Shown: positions 20,330 to 31,779 of the stretch, piece after piece
Position numbering within the stretch: position 1 is the first letter of the stretch
Layout: every line of letters starts with the position of its first letter
Origin: Palaemon carinicauda
Taxonomy: Eukaryota > Arthropoda > Malacostraca > Decapoda > Palaemonidae
DNA: 64,000 nucleotides
Reading direction: 5' to 3'
Assembly (NCBI RefSeq): GCF_036898095.1
Contig: NC_090757.1
Location: 62,373,347 to 62,437,346, forward strand
The notes under the pieces: generated by a model
Seen by the model: the letters and a program-made list of their open reading frames with translations, nothing else
Databases searched by the model: none
What the model was told of the DNA's origin: nothing
Made by a program: the position numbers and the translations under genes

Positions 20330-21400
20330 CCACAGGGCCGATGAAAACGTATCGAGCCTCCTGTGGGTCATGTCTTGCAGGTAAGGGGCTGAGAAGATGG
20401 TCTGATGCTTCAACATCCCCGCTTGTAGGACCTGCGTCACTGAATGATGCTCCATGAAGGGCAGGGACGTAGCTACGCCCCCGACATCATGGGCTCTAGG
20501 GCGATGCGACGGAGAAGGATCAGGATTCAAGGCCGGGTGTAACACCCTGCGAATCCGGGCCGAGATGGTACTCCTGGAGACCCTTCTCTTCGTTTCCCAG
20601 GATCCACGAACGAGGCTTGAGCCTGGAGACGAACTGCAGCCGTTCTCTTATGACGCCACCTCAGACTCCCTACCGGCAAGGTAGGAGATGGTCTGGGTCA
20701 TCTGCTACAGGACGGAGACTCGAAACCTGGAAGGAGTCGAACAGCGGGTCCGGCACTCCCGGATTCTGAGTTTTGGCAACAAACCTCAGGGACGAACCTG
20801 AATGTTGCCTCCCCATATCCCCCTGAATGGGCGAAGTCGTATCAGAGACCATGTGACTTGCTTGGCTGAAGATAGGCTAGCAGGAACACTGTCTACCCAG
20901 TAAGGTGGTGATCTAGGGCCTTACGTAGTGGTTCGTCAGGGGGTCTCTTTAGAGACTTGAGGACTCGAACCACGTCCCAAGGAGGAGGTCTCACCTTCGA
21001 CTGAGGGCAGGAGAGGACAAGGCTTCGTATGAGAAGGAAGAGTTCCAGCGAGGAAGGAATGTCTATCCCTAGAGCCTGGAGGCAAGACCTAACGCTGAGG
21101 GATAGCCTTTCACAGCCGAAACTGAAAGGCACATTCATCCCGCAATCCCACGAGGGGCTCCGCTATTGCTGGAAGCGGCATCGTGTGGAGGGATACCCTC
21201 TCCACGACACTGACCACAGTAACTCGCTCCTTCGCCTGGGAGACTACTGCGGAAGATTTGCGCAGGTGTCCAGGCCTCCTTTTCGCAACTTGTTGCGAAA
21301 ATCCTCTCTGAGGAGATGCTGGAGAGACTCCCGGCGGGAAGTTGGAGCAAGCTACGGCTTTGCGGAGGATGATGACATGTGGCTGTGTGAGTAACCGGTG
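20330..21400 (-). pseudogene. DIRS-f tyrosine recombinase, degenerate
   Basis: The C-terminal block at 20,330-20,545 reads RAHDVGGVATSLPF, where the usual H-x-x-R has Gly in place of Arg, followed by FSAPYLQDM, retaining the Tyr. The core PPPWDVVRVLKSLKRPP at 20,893-21,010 matches YR core helices. The region of the first catalytic Arg (about 20,860) is scrambled. Several frame breaks are present. It shows what DIRS-c has lost. Confidence 0.65.
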
Positions 21401-22060
21401 ACGTGGGGGGGGGTTCCCTCGGAGGCTCCGTAAGGAGCTACAGAGGGACTGGTGAGCCACCTGCGAGAGGCCCTAGAGGAGCTAGGGAGGTCATTGAGAG
21501 ACTGACCGAAACTCTGGTCCTGTAGAGTACTGTACTCTCCTCATCCGCCAGAACGGGGGAAGGCAAACACATCGATGTTGTCCCACCGTTGCTGGAAGGC
21601 ATCCTACCAGAGGGCCTTGGGATCCGGGACCGGGGAGCAGTACAGCGGGAGCTTGCAGCTCAGAGCTGTAGCGAACCGATCCACAGAGGGAGCCCCCCCA
21701 AGTCAGGACTTTGTCGGCTACTTGAGGATCCAAAGACCACTCAGAATGTGGTGCCCGTGTCGCACTGCTCAGACTGTCGGCGAGCCCATTTCTTTGCCTG
21801 GAATCAAGCGAGCTGCTAAGGAGACCGAGGGGAACACGGACCATCCCGGTATCTCTACCGCAGGATGGGATGGCTGTACTGAAAAGTACCTCCTTGTCTG
21901 GGCAAGAAAGCCATCACTGTGGTGTTGTTGATCCTCACAACCACAGAGTAGTCCGCCAGGCTAGGTGGAGCTACTGAAGTGCCAGAAACACGGTTTCAAA
22001 TCTCTAGTAGGTCTAAAGAAGGAGACTTCCTGGTTCTGACCACCGGCCTGAGGACCCGTG
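21401..22060 (-). other. DIRS-f interval between YR and RNase H, decayed pol
   Basis: This decayed connection region corresponds by position to the WPAREWF-type segment of DIRS-d and DIRS-i. Fragments such as SLCSSLRSLRGNPPPRH can be read, but no frame or catalytic motif is preserved. A run of eight G sits near 21,406. Confidence 0.45.
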
Positions 22061-23110
22061 GTTCAGAACGTGGGCACCCCCCCTTTCTTTGACGCGTCCG
22101 AAAACAGCATCAAGATTGGGGGAAGAACGAGAAGGTCCACTCCCTGTTGTAGATCCTCGTCTGCCTCCCACCCCTGGGGGTTCGTCTGTTCCGGTTGTTC
22201 CCTAGGGGTCCCGGCGTCGGGGGAGTCGTGCCCCCGACTCCCCCGCGCCCCGAGTCGCCACTGGAGAGAACTCATCCTGAGGAGACTGTTGGAAACCAGA
22301 CGGGCAAGGGAGGAGAGACGTAACCACCTTGGGTTGGAGGGTCTTCTCGTGTGGGGAAAGGTCTCGCGACCTTCCTCCGCCTTTGTACCCTGTTGCCTGA
22401 AAGGGAAGGCTTCGGGAGATTGGTGTCTAAGACCAGGCTTAGGTACACCAGACTCTGAGAGGGCTGCGGGAAGGACTCCTCGAGGACCACCATGATCGTT
22501 AGAACTTGGCAAAGTCCGAGGAGCTTGTCCCGATGACGAAGAAGGGATGCCTTCGAGTCTGCTAGGATCGGCCAGTCACCCAGGAAACGGAGGGGACGGA
22601 TGCCGATCCGGAGAGCCCGTGAAGAGATCAGAGTGGAAGTATCGGTGAACTGTTGAGGTGCTGTGGAGAGACCGAAGCACAGCCCTTGAACTGGTATATC
22701 CGCCTTCCAGGCAAACTCCAAAGTACTTCCTTGAAGACGGGTGAACCGGGATCGGAAGTACGCGTCCTACCGGACCAGTGTACACATGAGGTCTTGTGGT
22801 CTCACCGCAAGACTGACCGCGTCTGCTGTCGCTATGCTGAATGGAGACTGATTGACAACCCTGTACAGAGTCGAGAAGGGAAGGAGACGATTAAGGAGGC
22901 CTCGGAACCCGTTGGCCACCTCTTGGAGGGAGCGTATCTCCGACATGGACTGGACTTCTGCCCGGAGGGCCCGTCCCCTCACCAATCCCTACCCAGGGAG
23001 GAGGGAGGGGCTCGATATCGACCGGGACTGTTGAAGGAGACAAGCTCGGAGAGCTGGCCCTCGGCCTAGTCTCTAGCGCTCCCATTCCCTGAGACCAGGG
23101 CAAGCTGCAC
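22061..23110 (-). pseudogene. DIRS-f RT-RNase H, degenerate
   Basis: From the RT start, RASSPSLSPSTVPV is joined to REGTGPPGRSPVHVG-like sequence, so the intervening gag seen in DIRS-c (4,750-5,427) is absent. Motif B survives as CFGLSTAPQQFTD. The catalytic box is RFLGDWPILADSK with Gly for the first Asp. RNase H begins LMLFSDASKKG near 22,070-22,100. Multiple frameshifts and stops are present. It is clearly the same family as the 3,427-4,717 copy. Confidence 0.75.
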
Positions 23111-23979
23111 TGGCCCAAGGGAGCCCTTGGGTGAGTAGACTCGGTCCCGGACCGTATCCTTCCCTTACCGAAGAGGAATCTCTGACTCTGGGGTCCCCTT
23201 GAGGTTTCTCCTGAGGGTCAGAACCTGCCAGAACGCAAGTTCTGACCCCTGGAGCTTCTCCTCCTGATGGACTGGCAGCGAGGTCTCTCATCCCCGGAGG
23301 CTCTTCCTGGGGAGACTCGTAGACGTGCCCCAAGGGTCCAACTGGATCCTGTCGGGTCCTTGGGGAAGACTGGGCCTTAGGATCCCTCCTAGGAAGGAAA
23401 CAGAACCCCAGCGATGAAGGATGTAGGGCTTTTGCCCCCTCCGCACGAGAAGATTTCTCAGGAAGAGGCGGGGATTCTCCCTATGGAGTGATGGGGGAGA
23501 GTACCGGGTCTTCCGACCCTCCTGGGGACGGGTAATGCTCATCCGCAGGGGAGGGGAGATGAAGTGTGAGGAGGGCTCATCGCCTGCGTAAGGACTCGCG
23601 AAGGGACAGGATAGTCCTTGGAGGGGATACCATGCCAGGGATTCCTCTCACCCCCTTCAGGGGGAGAGGAAGCTGTTACTGATTAGTGACCCCAGTCAGA
23701 AGGCACAGACACATCGCCTGCATGGGCGCTCTGACGATGGCATCCCACCAGGGATGCCGACCAACCCTCGCACTGACAGGGAGTCCCTCTGGAGGGAAGA
23801 GGATCGTTCAATCCTCTGGAGGAGTTGACACATGAGGGTTCGCCCGTAGAGAATCTGCAATGAAGGGAGAAGAGACCTTTGACCTGTCCGGAAACCTCCC
23901 CCCCCCCTCCGGAGAGGGCGCTGCTCTGCGCTGAGGGGGAGGGAAACGCGAAGGTGGCCTGACCGCCATAAGCCCTGAT
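23111..23979 (-). other. DIRS-f GC-rich segment without recognisable gene
   Basis: GC-rich sequence upstream of RT in the element sense. It should hold gag. Small open frames exist on both strands but none shows a gag feature such as the QAQGRSN segment or a basic tail. No terminator, RNA gene or other site was identified. Confidence 0.5.
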
Positions 23980-24478
23980 GTAATCAGGGCGCGATCACGT
24001 CGGAGAACGGTGAGCCGATCACCCTGATGATCGCGCGAAAAGCACAGATCTGGGTAGCGCGTGAATGAAACATGCGTAGCAGTATAACCGCGCCCTCATG
24101 TATGCGTATCCGCGTGAGCGTATCGGCACCCGCGTGGACGATCCCCGCGCTTCCGCGCGTATGAAGATCGCCGGCGCTTGCGCGTGAAAGATTGTGGGCG
24201 ATAGCAAGGGAAACCATCCCACGCGCGAACGATCTCGGCGATTCGCACGAGCACGGACGATCTTCGACACTCACGCGTGTGCGAAGATTGTCGGCGCTCG
24301 CGCGCGAGAGAAGATAGTCGGCGATCGCATGCGGGAAACCTCGAAGCCCGCCCGCGGAAGATCTACGACGATCGCGCTGTTTCCCGCGCGCGGAAGATCC
24401 GTGCGATGATCGCGTGAGCCTCAATGGTCGCGGGCGGGAAGCCATCTCGCGCACAGAACGATCTTCGGCGCTTACGCG
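23980..24478. repeat. CpG-rich minisatellite, left part (split by Tigger)
   Basis: Imperfect tandem units of about 100-150 bases are built from GATCGTCGGCGCTTGCGCG, GGAAACCATCCCACGCGC and GATCTTCGGCGCTTACGCG blocks. The array continues on the other side of the Tigger insertion at 31,093-31,640. CpG and GCGC density is far above the surrounding sequence. Confidence 0.75.
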
Positions 24479-25160
24479 TACAGTGAGCCCTCGTTTATCG
24501 CTGTAGATAGGTTCCAGACCCGACCGCGATAGGTGAAAATCCGCGAAGTAGTGACACCATATTTACGTATTTATTTAACATGTATATTCAGACTTTTAAA
24601 ACCTTCCTTTATACGTAGTACTGTTAACAAACTACCCTTTAATGTACAGAACACTTAATGCATGTACTGCAGTACCCTAAACTAAAACAGGCACAAATAT
24701 TAAAGGCGATTTTATATCATGCGTTTCCTAAACACGCCAAAAAGCACGATAAAAAATGGCAACCAATGTTTTGTTTACGTTTATTTCTGATCATAATGAA
24801 GAAACAAACGCATTTAGTGTACACATCTGTGTATAGGTTAGTTTTTGCATCGATTATATTGATTATTCAGTACAGTATGTTGATTTTGTTATTTACCAAT
24901 GTTTTACCTAATTTTTCTTAGGACTTCCAAATTAAATGTTTTTCTTTATGATGCCGCCTAAAACGACGGCGTCATAAAGTACGCTCAGTAAACAACCATG
25001 CTTAGTAAACAAACGAAGGCATTTAACGCGCATGATGAAAGTGATAAATAATGATATTACAGTAAAAGCTTTTAGAAAATGTGTTACAGTATTACAAATA
25101 TTATTTACCATATCTATATAAAATCATACAGTACATACGTAGCAAAGCAGGAAAACAGTT

Positions 25161-25260
<100 letters not shown>

Positions 25261-25558
25261 GTTTTACGTACATACAGTATACAGTATGTAAATTTTAAAC
25301 AAAAAAATATGATAGGTTATAACATGTATATTCAGACTTTTAAAACCTTCCCTTTAACTTAATGCATACTACTGTAAACTAAAACAGGCACAAATATAAA
25401 AATGTTAGAATATTAAAGTAAAAAATAAAGATTGTTATTGTACTCACCACGAAAAAAGTTGAAGAAAAACTTGAATGATGATGGCGATGAATTTGCTGCA
25501 CAGTAGAAATGATGATGAAGCTGATGATGTCTTCTACTGTGCAGCCAATGATAGTATT

Positions 25559-27436
25559 TTACGTCTCTTCAGACGGAGGTGTCTTTTCCTGGGACACCTC
25601 TTCAACTTCTTCCTGGGAAACTTCTTCAATTTCTTCCGAAGGCGTACTAGCACGAGGAACTGGCTCTTTTTTGCGAGGCTGGAAGAACATTGTGATCGGA
25701 AGTTGCTGCCGCTGCTTTTTTTTTCGCTCGAAGAGCATCCTGTAGGGAGTCATGTCTTCATTGATTTTGTTGCAGAATTGCATAGAACAAACCATATCCT
25801 CGTCCCACTCTTGCGACAATTCTTTCAACTCCTTCGCAAGGTTGCAGAGCTTGGCAAGCCGTTCTAATGTTAAGCCCGTTTCTTTGACATTTTCTTGGGT
25901 CTCTTCCTGCGTTTCACTGTCTTCTTCACTGGCCGATTTCGTCAGGTCTTCTAGGTCTGCGTCAGTTAGCGGCTGGGAATGGCAGTCCAACAACTCGTCG
26001 ACGCTTTCAGTCGTCATGTCGCCAAACCCGTCACCTCCAATTATCGCAGCCAACTGCACAGATTTGCGTATTGCAGAGTGTTGAATTTCAGACGGAGTAA
26101 ATCCCTCGTCATCGTAAACAATCTGGGGCCATAACTTCTTCCAGCTCGCATTAACGGTTGCAGGTTTCATTTCTTGCAGTGCCTTCTGAATGTTCTGCAG
26201 GCACGTGGCTATGGTGTACTTCCGCCAGTACGGCTTCAAATTGAAATTTTCATCTTCATCTTCTTGGGCAGCATCCACACACGCAACGAGGTCCGCCAAG
26301 GTATTCTTCGTGTAGAGGGCCTTGAACGCCCTGATAACCCCCTGGTCCATCGGTTGAATTAATGACGTGGTGTTGGGTGGCAGGAACTCAACCTGAATGC
26401 CCTCATGCGACAGGTCAGTTGCGTGTCCACCAGCGTTATCCATAAGAAGGATCTTGAATGGCAAGCCCTTCTCTAAGAGATATTTGCTGACTTGCGGGAT
26501 AAAACACTGGTGGAACCAGTTGGAGGTCAGCATCTTCGTAATCCATGCTTTTTGATTATGCATCCAGTACACGGGAAGAAGATTCTTATTTTTATTTTTC
26601 AAAGCGCGAGGATTTTTCGACTTGTAAATAAGCCCCGGCTTTAGCAAAAATCCAGCAGCATTGCCACACATCACGAGGGTAACGCGATCCTTGAATGCTT
26701 TAAAGACAGAGGCTTTGGCTTCTTCTTTGAACAGGAAAGTTCGCGACGGCATTCTCTTCCAAAACAAGCCGGTCTCATCCATATTAAACACTTGTTCCGG
26801 CTTGTATCCACCTTCTGCGATAATATTCTTGAACGTCTCGTTCGCGTAAGCTTCAGCAGCGGCAGTGTCAGCGGAAGCAGCCTCGCCATGTAGGGAAAAG
26901 CTTTTCAGGCCAAAGTGTTTCTGAAACTTCGCGAACCATCCTTTTCTGGCGGAAAAACGTTGTTTCTGACGCTGGGAATCAGTGGATGTCCCTGGTTGAG
27001 GTTCATCTACATCATCATCTTCTTCAGCATGGTCGCCATCATCGTCTTGAGGTTCCTTTGCCGCAAAATTCTCATACAAGCTCAAAGCCTTGGTTCGGAT
27101 GGTGTTCGTATCCAAGGCTATGTTCTTCTTCCGGCAGTCGGCAATCCACACTGCTAAAGCACCTTCCATGCGTACGATCGTTTTATTACGCGTGGTAACG
27201 ACTCGCTTCGCTGATCTGCTAAAGGTGATGGCAGCCGTCTTTCTAATGTTCGCCTCGTCCTTCTTGATGTAGCGAACGGTGGATTCGTTCACTCCAAAAT
27301 GGCGGGCTGCGGCCGCATAACTTCTTCCTTCTTTTAACATATCGAGAAGCGTCACCTTCTCAGCAATCGTCATCATCTTTCGGTGGCGTTTAGGCTCACT
27401 ACCAGCCTTAGTAGAAGCAGAACGCTTGGGAGCCAT
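25559..27436 (-). CDS. Tigger-like transposase (CENP-B/DDE_1 family)
   Basis: A 625-residue protein, uninterrupted, with ATG (MAPKRSAST). It is expected to bind the TIRs and cut and paste the element at TA in the nucleus. Residues about 20-65 form a psq/CENP-B-type helix-turn-helix (MTIAEKVTLLDMLKEGRSYA, VNESTVRYIKKD). Residues about 85-180 match a CENP-B DNA-binding region interrupted by an acidic stretch. The DDE domain has Asp220 in FNMDETGLFWKRMP, Asp333 in ILLMDNAGGHATD and Asp364 in IQPMDQGVIRAFK. The C-terminus is acidic then Lys/Arg-rich. Length and the three Asp are as in active Tigger transposases. Confidence 0.95.
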   Translation of the reverse strand: MAPKRSASTKAGSEPKRHRKMMTIAEKVTLLDMLKEGRSYAAAARHFGVNESTVRYIKKDEANIRKTAAITFSRSAKRVVTTRNKTIVRMEGALAVWIADCRKKNIALDTNTIRTKALSLYENFAAKEPQDDDGDHAEEDDDVDEPQPGTSTDSQRQKQRFSARKGWFAKFQKHFGLKSFSLHGEAASADTAAAEAYANETFKNIIAEGGYKPEQVFNMDETGLFWKRMPSRTFLFKEEAKASVFKAFKDRVTLVMCGNAAGFLLKPGLIYKSKNPRALKNKNKNLLPVYWMHNQKAWITKMLTSNWFHQCFIPQVSKYLLEKGLPFKILLMDNAGGHATDLSHEGIQVEFLPPNTTSLIQPMDQGVIRAFKALYTKNTLADLVACVDAAQEDEDENFNLKPYWRKYTIATCLQNIQKALQEMKPATVNASWKKLWPQIVYDDEGFTPSEIQHSAIRKSVQLAAIIGGDGFGDMTTESVDELLDCHSQPLTDADLEDLTKSASEEDSETQEETQENVKETGLTLERLAKLCNLAKELKELSQEWDEDMVCSMQFCNKINEDMTPYRMLFERKKKQRQQLPITMFFQPRKKEPVPRASTPSEEIEEVSQEEVEEVSQEKTPPSEET

Positions 27437-27968
27437 TGTACAGTAGGGTTTAACAGAAAGTTCAACAAAAAGTTCAACTTAAAACAGTCACGCACAGCAC
27501 AGATTAAAGTTCACAATAACGTAGCAACATCTACACAGCGATACAGCGGGAGACAAAGTGGCCGCGAAAAGATGCTGGAGGTTGGAGATGCGGGCAAAAC
27601 ACCAATCACAGGCTAGATTACAAAACTTGGGTTCTGATTCGTCATCTATCAGCGCTTGAACCAATCACAATCCGTCTTATATGCTACGTAGTAGTTACCA
27701 ATTCAAAGTACAAGGTACCCTACGTACAGTATACAGTACAGCTTTATGTACGCTATTTTACGCTTGTTTTGTTGTAGGATATGTCTCTCTCTCTCTCTCT
27801 CATCACTGTTTTTGTTTCTTGTCGTATTGTGTGTTTTATTGGATATATCTCTCCCTCTCTCTTTCTCATTCTATGTTTGTCAATCTCTCTCTCTCTCTCT
27901 CGTACGCTTATTCGAGATGTGATTTTTGCAACAAAGAATATTATTGGATGAAGTACTATGTACGTATA
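27437..27968. other. Tigger 5' flank up to nested element
   Basis: Noncoding leader side of the transposase gene, AT-rich, with (CT)n runs near 27,785-27,800, 27,852-27,862 and 27,885-27,902. It presumably includes the transposase promoter, but no TATA element could be assigned with confidence. Confidence 0.55.
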
Positions 27969-28129
27969 CAGTAGGGTCCCGAATTACACGTGTTCTAATT
28001 ACGCGATTCCTCAATTACACGATCGATAGTTTTTAAAAATTAATTTTCCTGTATCTGCGAGGAGCATTCTAAATCCGCGAGTCAAGCACTGCGAAGTGTA
28101 GGAAATCTATTGTTTTCTTAATTGTATTG

Positions 28130-28174
28130 GGGGGGGGGGGGTGATGGTTCCCCGATGTCTGAGAAGGGGGGGGG
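28130..28174 (+). repeat. G-run pair
   Basis: Two long G homopolymers (about 12 and 9 bases) lie close together inside the unclassified element. Such runs may be collapsed or slipped in an assembly. Confidence 0.8.
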
Positions 28175-29366
28175 GAGAATGTGAGAGAAAGATTTCTGTT
28201 CAAACATTTTAAGACTAGTTTTGGATGAAAAATGTTAAGGTTTGCCCATCTGTTGTGTGAACTTGTCGCTAGGCCTAGCCTAACTGTACAACACCTATAT
28301 GTATAATATTCCATATTTGTACTAATTAATTTTTATACTTGCGTTGTGATTATGGTGAAAAATCCTTATTCATTAAACTTTAAATTAAAAAACATCAAAA
28401 TAAAGACTATTTTATATGCTACTGCCAAACATGTCACCACAACCAAACCCATTACTTTGTTTAGTACGTTCCATCGCCGATCATAACGAACTCGTTAACC
28501 AATTTTAACATCTGTCTATAGGTTAACTTTTGCGGCAAAAGATATCTTACCAGGTACTATGTAATAATAATGTTATAATTAATGTTGTTTTATTTATCCT
28601 TAGAAAATCAAAATATATGAAATATGAGCAATTTTGTTTCGTGTTGTTTTTTTTTTTCCTAAAAAAAACGCCTTCTTAAAAGGAAAACGTTTTTTTTTAC
28701 GTTTCATCGTCGATCATAAACGCATTTACTCCTGAAAGTGATATTGAAGAGCTTTTACTAAAGATGTTATTATAAATAAAGATTATATATAGGTGGTAAA
28801 ATATCTATAATTAAAGTGTAGCAGCATCAAGAAATGTTGGGGTTCGCCCTTTACATAAGAATGTACTGTACATTGGATTAGACAGGACGTAGAAAAAATC
28901 AATTAGGTAAAAATCGGTATTTGATATCCTCTTCATCAGCATCGTCAAACGGTCTTTTTATTTTTTTTATTCTCAGTCGCTAACTAGTTATCGCACTGCC
29001 AAGATCTGCACACATTCCGATAATTCACATTTGAAGGTTTTCTGGGAGAGGATGGATAGAGAAAATACCGAACTATATAAAATGTTTTTTTTTAACCTGT
29101 TAAGCGTCACCCACGTGATAAACCACGATCTACTCGGTACCGCCTTCAACTGTATATTCCGTTCATGACTTTAATTGCCTTTTACAAGCCGTCAGTCTCG
29201 TGATGTTACTTTACTCGTATAGTAAGTATAGGATCACCACTTGGCAACACTCTCAGCATATGGGGACTGTGAATAGAAACTTATATGATGTCTGGCAACT
29301 ATTTTTCTGAAGGTAGCTTGATGTTACAAAACTGTGGTTTCCTATCAGTTCGCTCGGGCGTTTATG

Positions 29367-29624
29367 CGTAAGTGGTTATTTGTTCCTTTTGTAATGAAAG
29401 GTCTAAAGAGGAAGGTTATTTCTTTAGATGAAATAAATGATATTCTTGTTGTGGAATTTGATAATGATAACCCGTTTGATAATGAGAGCACTAGTTCTGA
29501 ATCCTCCAGTGATGAGTATATTGAAGAAACAAAGTTTTCTTTCGATGCCGAAATCGTAAATGACTTCTCATTACCGAATGACTGGACAACGAAATTTCAC
29601 AAAACTATAAAGGGAAAGGAAACG

Positions 29625-29681
<57 letters not shown>

Positions 29682-29723
29682 AAGTGGATAAATAATGTAC
29701 AAATGTATGACGAACATATTTGA
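29367..29723 (+). CDS. Short acidic ORF in the unclassified element, product unknown
   Basis: The ORF has no ATG at its first possible codon; internal ATGs are at MRKWLFVPFVMKG and later. The protein has a basic start (KGLKRKVISLDEIND), an acidic Ser/Glu-rich segment (SSESSSDEYIEE) and then a low-complexity tail encoded by the GA run. The basic-then-acidic layout resembles N-termini of some transposases, but no catalytic motif is present. It may be a chance frame or a remnant. Confidence 0.3.
29627..29678 (+). repeat. (GA)n microsatellite
   Basis: A 52-base GA run at the end of the acidic ORF, with a shorter one at 29,746-29,762. Confidence 0.97.
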
Positions 29724-30371
29724 AAACTACAGGAAACGATATGAAAAGAGAGAGAGAGAGAGACCTATCCCTTTCCTTTTGTTGCTTATCCAGGCGTAAG
29801 ATTTACGATTGAAGATAAAAAGAACCCATTAGAATATTCAGTATTATGTAGACATTTGAAATTAAATAATAGTAGTATTAATTGTTTTTTTTACTCAACC
29901 ATTTAATTAATATCCCTACTTTTAACTATAATTACGAATTATAAGCATAAAGAAATTATATTAACTTTGAAAAATTATCATTAGTGAAATGACCGCTCAG
30001 GGCAAAAAAAAACGTGATAATCGTACAGCAGCCTAGTGCACACTTGCGCCTACTGGCCGTGTTTACGTGTGGGAGTGTTATCATGGATATACAGTACTAT
30101 ACTGTAATTTTTAACTATTGCTAGATACTGTATCAAACCTTGAAAACCCTTTTTTGTTTTTTGTATCAATAGGAAATAATTCTACATCATTCGGAAAATA
30201 CTGAAAACAGTAAGCTATGCATAGTACAGTAGTAAATACTACAGTCATAGAAAATTATCAAAACTTTAACAACTTTTTATTGTTTTATTTATCCATAAAA
30301 GAAATTTTGTACAGTATTTTATAAAAAAAAATCTATAAGAAAGATTTCTTACAGTATTGTTAAGATAAAAG

Positions 30372-30376
<5 letters not shown>

Positions 30377-30453
<77 letters not shown>
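30377..30453. repeat. (TA)n microsatellite
   Basis: About 38 TA dinucleotides, followed by further TATATG/TACACA-type low-complexity sequence to about 30,530. Confidence 0.97.
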
Positions 30454-30454
<1 letters not shown>

Positions 30455-31092
30455 TGTATATATGTTTTATATATATATATAATATATACATACACACATA
30501 CATACACACACACAGTGTATATACAGTATATACATAGCTAGAAAGCTAGAAATGAAGTGAAAAAAAATTGACGGGTAGGTTACTGTTTGCCGCCATGATG
30601 TGTTTCGAAATATACGAATTTCCAATTACACGAGGCCTTCCATCGACCAAATTCTCGCATAATTCGGGACCCTACTGTACATACAAAAGATTCATGGAAA
30701 AGATGCACATCCATTACATTTGTAGTACAGTAGTAGCCATCAGCCGCCTTAAACCATTCTAATACGGTATGACTGCATCTGATTTGCGTTTCATGTTCGA
30801 TTTAATTTTACCACGTACTGTATACTGAATTATCGTATGATCACATTCTCTTTTCGTGTTTTATTTCTTTCTGTACTGAATTATATGTCATATGTAATGC
30901 AATGAACAATCAGTAAGAGCAGATATTACTAATTACAGTATTAATGGAATTACAGGTAACGAAATATCGTATTTGGGGTCTTCATATATCGCGGTATTTT
31001 CGAAATTTCCGGAAAATCCGCGATATGTTTATATATATGGGTTATGTAAAAAATCCGCGATGGTCGAACCGCGAAGTAGCGAGGGCTCACTG

Positions 31093-31640
31093 TACTGTGA
31101 AGATCGTCGGCGCTTGCGCGCTTAGCGCCGGATCCGAAGATTGGCGGCTAACGGCCGTCGACGATCGCGCGCGGACGGCCTCGTTGTCGCGTGCGGGAAA
31201 CCATCCCACGCACAGGACGATTTTTGGAGCTTACGCGTACTGTGAAGATTGTCGGCGCTTGCGCGCCTAGCGCCGGACCCGAAGATCCCCGGCTAACGGC
31301 CGTCGACGATCGCGTGCGGAAAACCGCGCGCGGACGGCCTCGAAGATTGAGCGCGGGACGACCTTCGGCGCTTACGCGTTACGAAGATCGTCGGTGCTTG
31401 CGCGCTAGGGTCATCGGCTAACGATCTTCGAAGATCGCGCGCGTGAAACCATCCCGCGCGCAGGCGATCTTCAGCGCTTACGCGTTAACGCGTATCAGAA
31501 GATCGGGGGCTAACGATCTTCGACGATCGCGAGGATCGTGCGCGGGAAACCATCCCGCGCGCTGGCGATCTTCAGCGCTTACACGCGAGCGAAGATCATA
31601 GGCCCCAGTGCAACAGAAGATCGTCAGAGAGCTCGCACGC
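31093..31640. repeat. CpG-rich minisatellite, right part
   Basis: Three to four units of about 140 bases, each with the order GAAGATCGTCGGCGCTTGCG, CGGCTAACGGCCGTCGACG, GCGGGAAACCATCCC and CTTCAGCGCTTACGCGT. Later units shorten. It is the continuation of 23,980-24,478 in DIRS-f. Minus-strand frames encode Arg/Ala-rich repeats, possibly a gag repeat region, though no gag motif was seen. Confidence 0.8.
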
Positions 31641-31779
31641 GCGCTTGGTTTAAAGATCGGCTAACTCGTAGATCAGGAACTGGGATGTGTCCCTGAAAGG
31701 GAGGGCATCCCCTGAAGAGAACCAGGAGGCCTGCTTCAGAGCCAACAATCAACTGAAGGGCTGCTAAACACTCTGAGAA

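Larger units (their letters stand above)
27969..30677. mobile_element. TA-flanked DNA element with 18-bp TIRs, unclassified
   Basis: The ends are CAGTAGGGTCCCGAATTA and its exact complement at 30,660-30,677, each flanked by TA (27,967-27,968; 30,678-30,679). Subterminal sequence differs on the two sides. The 2.7 kb between is AT-rich with homopolymer and dinucleotide runs and no recognisable transposase. TIR start and TA target suggest a pogo/Tc1-like, non-autonomous element, inserted into the Tigger outside its gene. Confidence 0.85.
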
